A stretch of DNA of 7,723 nucleotides, from the NCBI GenBank assembly GCA_950072225.1, contig CATMOP010000087.1, positions 1 to 7,723 on the forward strand. The letters are read 5' to 3'. The stretch is from an uncultured Nitrospina sp. (GTDB lineage Bacteria > Nitrospinota > Nitrospinia > Nitrospinales > VA-1). The notes under the pieces were generated by a model. The model searched no databases, had not been told where the DNA came from, and saw nothing but the letters and a program-made list of their open reading frames with translations. The position numbers and the translations under genes are program-made. Each line of letters opens with the position of its first letter. Position 1 is the stretch's first letter. Below are positions 6,406-7,723 of this stretch, one piece after another.

Positions 6406-6417
6406 TTTGCTAGCAAA
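6406..6417. promoter_or_regulatory. 12 bp perfect palindrome, candidate operator
   Basis: TTTGCTAGCAAA is a perfect palindrome lying in the divergent region, 38 bases upstream of the longest aroA frame and about 55 bases upstream of the plus-strand -35 box at 6473. Its position between two divergent units fits a dimeric repressor or activator site. I do not recognise a specific regulator, and no second copy is seen in the window. Confidence 0.35.
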
Positions 6418-6453
6418 CGTACTCTTGGCTTGGGGAGCCATTGCCAGTCGTCC

Positions 6454-6468
6454 GCGGCGACTCGCCGC
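6454..6468. repeat. GC-rich inverted repeat just upstream of a promoter
   Basis: GCGGCG (6454-6459) and CGCCGC (6463-6468) pair perfectly around the 3-base loop ACT. The arm ends 4 bases before the -35 hexamer at 6473, a usual place for an activator or UP-type site, though GC-rich rather than AT-rich. The plus strand downstream reads TTGTTTCGTTT, a poor T tract, so a terminator is less likely. Confidence 0.35.
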
Positions 6469-6472
6469 CCGG

Positions 6473-6501
6473 TTGTTTCGTTTATGGGATTCTGATATGA
6501 T
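6473..6501 (+). promoter_or_regulatory. Sigma70-type promoter with extended -10
   Basis: TTGTTT (6473-6478) and TATGAT (6496-6501) are separated by exactly 17 bases, and the -10 is preceded by TGA (6493-6495), an extended -10 signature. This is the best promoter match in the window. Transcription should begin near 6508, about 29 bases before the small cistron at 6537 and 71 bases before the membrane-protein gene at 6579. Confidence 0.55.
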
Positions 6502-6536
6502 CGGGGCCTCTTGAGGCTTTGCAGGGAGGCTCTGTT

Positions 6537-6569
6537 ATGTCTATGTATTTAAAAGCCCTTTGGTGGTAA
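6537..6569 (+). CDS. Possible 10-codon leader cistron (MSMYLKALWW)
   Basis: A ten-codon frame starting with ATG at 6537 is preceded by a strong AGGGAGG (6523-6529) at 7-base spacing. It encodes MSMYLKALWW and ends with TAA at 6567-6569, overlapping the Shine-Dalgarno sequence AAGGAGGGGG of the next gene, whose ATG lies 9 bases after the stop. This arrangement is what translational coupling or a leader peptide looks like; the two terminal Trp codons are notable. The CCCTT at 6556-6560 could pair weakly with the downstream AAGGAGGG, so that ribosome passage would free the site. Too short to prove as coding from sequence alone. Confidence 0.35.
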   Translation: MSMYLKALWW

Positions 6570-6578
6570 GGAGGGGGT

Positions 6579-6872
6579 ATGGCCAAGGATGGAAAAGAAA
6601 CTTTATGGTACCGGTTGTGGGATCACCGGTCACCGAAAGAAAAACGGCGTCTGCGATCGTTTATTCCTTACTTCCTTTACGGGCTATTGGTTTTTTACGG
6701 CATCATTTATTTATCCATTCTCAACACCGTTAACCGCGAAAGAGTAGGAACCACGGTCAAATCCTGGTGGTCGGGAGATAGCGATGAAATCATTGAAGCC
6801 AGGCAAGGGGAAGAACGGGAAATTAAAGAAAGTTTTGCAGCCCTGCGCAAACGTGTCTCCGGCGGCCACTAG
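6579..6872 (+). CDS. Small single-pass membrane protein, unknown function
   Basis: A 97-residue protein that I do not recognise. It starts with a polar, strongly basic N-terminal part rich in aromatic residues (WYRLWDH at 10-16, then KEKRRLR at 20-26), has one hydrophobic segment at about residues 28-48 (FIPYFLYGLLVFYGIIYLSI), and ends with a charged, probably helical tail (67-93) rich in Glu, Arg and Lys. By the positive-inside rule the N terminus should be cytoplasmic and the tail periplasmic. The start is well supported by AAGGAGG at 6568-6574. It is probably transcribed from the promoter at 6473-6501, diverging from aroA, and the next gene on this strand is also a membrane protein. It could be a small subunit or assembly helper of a membrane complex, but nothing in the sequence identifies a partner. 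Confidence 0.8.
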   Translation: MAKDGKETLWYRLWDHRSPKEKRRLRSFIPYFLYGLLVFYGIIYLSILNTVNRERVGTTVKSWWSGDSDEIIEARQGEEREIKESFAALRKRVSGGH

Positions 6873-6882
6873 CGCCTAGGCG
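6873..6882. repeat. 10 bp perfect palindrome directly after a stop codon
   Basis: CGCCTAGGCG starts at the base after the TAG stop of the small membrane-protein gene. It has no T tract downstream, so it is not an ordinary intrinsic terminator. It may be an mRNA 3' structure, a protein-binding site or chance in a GC-rich patch. Confidence 0.3.
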
Positions 6883-6914
6883 TGGGGCCAGTACTGCATT
6901 GCCCATAAAGCGGG

Positions 6915-6942
6915 TTGAACACTCAAGCGCACGTGATATTCT
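6915..6942 (+). promoter_or_regulatory. Weak candidate promoter of the DUF4149 gene
   Basis: TTGAAC (6915-6920) and TATTCT (6937-6942) are 16 bases apart, with TGA just before the -10. Each hexamer matches 4 of 6 consensus bases. It would give a leader of about 70 nucleotides. Read-through from the promoter at 6473 is an equally good explanation. Confidence 0.25.
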
Positions 6943-7017
6943 TCCTAAGCTCTCGTGCCCCGAATGGGGTATTGGGGTGGTTTACATCTATCAGTTTTGA
7001 AGAAGGGTTGATCTTCC

Positions 7018-7563
7018 ATGAAACGTTTAGTATTTATTTCAAACTGGTTTTACCTTTTTTCTCTCTGTCTATGGACCGGAGGGATGTTCCTGCTTGGTAT
7101 TCTGGTGGAAATCATGGTGCGGATTAACCTGAAGGACCAGCCACAGGTGGCCAGCTCAATCATGAACAAGATCATGGATGTTTTCAATGTCCATATCATT
7201 TATACCTGCATAACATTTATGGTATTGGCCGAGGTGATCAAGTTTCTGGTGGCCAAATACAGCTCTGCCGGTTATGAACCGCAATTGGTCACAAAACGTA
7301 AATACACCCGGGAGGTGTGCCTGGCTGTCATGATAGTTCTGGCATTGTATATTGGTAATGTTCTCAGGCCGGAGATGCATGCCATGGACAAGCTCAAAAA
7401 AGCCAATCCTGCAGATCAGAAACTGCAAATCCAGTTTGATCGTTACCATTCCAAATTGACCTGGATCTATACAGTAAATATGTTCCTGGGCTTGACGTTG
7501 TTCTATATTAACGGTAAAGAGATGGCGCGCTTCCGGGCAACGCCCGGAGGCAGTGAGCTGTAA
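7018..7563 (+). CDS. DUF4149 (TMEM205-like) four-helix membrane protein
   Basis: A 181-residue inner-membrane protein with four hydrophobic segments at about residues 5-32, 57-79, 99-116 and 147-165. The first carries the LWTGGMFLLG motif typical of DUF4149/TMEM205-like proteins, the third ends in NVLRPEM (114-120), and the fourth is preceded by FDRYHSKLTWIY (140-151), matching the family's F-x(3)-H signature. The polar loop between segments 3 and 4 (about 120-146) is rich in Lys, Asp and Gln. Family members have no established enzymatic role in bacteria. An AAGGG 10 bases before the ATG is a moderate ribosome site. The gene follows the small membrane-protein gene by 145 bp and precedes a secreted-protein gene by 65 bp on the same strand, so a membrane/envelope cluster is plausible. 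The product is intact and of normal length. Confidence 0.85.
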   Translation: MKRLVFISNWFYLFSLCLWTGGMFLLGILVEIMVRINLKDQPQVASSIMNKIMDVFNVHIIYTCITFMVLAEVIKFLVAKYSSAGYEPQLVTKRKYTREVCLAVMIVLALYIGNVLRPEMHAMDKLKKANPADQKLQIQFDRYHSKLTWIYTVNMFLGLTLFYINGKEMARFRATPGGSEL

Positions 7564-7628
7564 CTTTAAGTCGTTTAAATCCATTGAGCGCGATAAGGGG
7601 TTTTTCAGTTTTCCCGCAGAAACTTTCT

Positions 7629-7723
7629 ATGTTCCTTAAACAGACTCTGGCAGGGGCCACATTTTTTCTTTTTTTCGGAGTGTGGGTTTCTTCTGCCCTG
7701 GCGAAACATGCTGGTGAAAAACA
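7629..7723 (+). CDS. N-terminus of a secreted protein with Sec signal peptide (cut by the window edge)
   Basis: From ATG at 7629 the frame stays open for 31 codons to the window end. It encodes a textbook signal peptide: a short Lys-containing N-region (MFLKQ), a hydrophobic core (ATFFLFFGVWV) and the cleavage motif SSALA before KHAGEK, so signal peptidase I should cut after residue 26. The mature protein would be periplasmic or exported; its identity cannot be told from the few residues present. The ribosome site is weak. A TTG at 7584 in the same frame is possible but would place 15 extra polar residues before the signal sequence, which is less likely. Confidence 0.65.
   Translation, partial: MFLKQTLAGATFFLFFGVWVSSALAKHAGEK

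Noticed and set aside
6407..6511. Short plus-strand frame starting with TTG after a GGAG-like sequence
   Set aside because: It is only 34 codons, its start is a rare codon at a poor distance from the GGAG, it runs through the palindrome, hairpin and promoter, and it has no recognisable product.
7156..7584. Minus-strand open frame of 142 codons
   Set aside because: It is antisense to the DUF4149 gene, which has four clear membrane segments and family motifs. No promoter or ribosome site supports the minus-strand frame.

Overview
The window reads as ordinary chromosomal DNA from a Gram-negative bacterium of moderate GC. It has tightly packed housekeeping genes, Shine-Dalgarno sites, sigma70-like promoters and one strong intrinsic terminator. 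I see no insertion sequence, phage gene, CRISPR array, tRNA or rRNA. The protein set (DDAH-type hydrolase, DUF255 protein, BioB, AroA, a DUF4149 membrane protein) would fit a marine Nitrospinota or Deltaproteobacteria-like lineage. That placement is an impression from protein style, not something the sequence proves.

Left part (1-1504): a minus-strand two-gene unit with a gamma-glutamylcyclotransferase-fold protein (773-1246) followed 20 bp later by a dimethylarginine dimethylaminohydrolase-like enzyme (752 down to the window edge). A 258 bp divergent intergenic region (1247-1504) separates this unit from a plus-strand thioredoxin gene (1505-1837). The cyclotransferase-like protein has Phe where the family's catalytic Glu should be.

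Middle part (1838-6368): a perfect 14 bp hairpin terminator (1877-1910) lies between the thioredoxin gene and a convergent minus-strand operon transcribed aroA, then a DUF255/YyaL-like gene, then bioB, with gaps of 21 and 9 bp. AroA belongs to the shikimate pathway and BioB makes the last step of biotin synthesis. The DUF255 protein has an N-terminal thioredoxin-like CHWC domain. BioB has Ser at one classical [2Fe-2S] ligand position and extra cysteines nearby. AroA has Phe at the position of the E. coli Pro101 residue.

Right part (6369-7723): a 210 bp divergent region holds a 12 bp palindrome, a GC-rich hairpin, a good extended -10 promoter and a possible 10-codon leader cistron. This leads into a small single-pass membrane protein (6579-6872), a four-helix DUF4149/TMEM205-like membrane protein (7018-7563), and the start of a secreted protein with a clear signal peptide (7629 to the edge).

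No new defence or mobile system is evident. The most interesting points are the active-site departures in BioB, the cyclotransferase-like protein and AroA, and the compact leader arrangement at 6473-6581.
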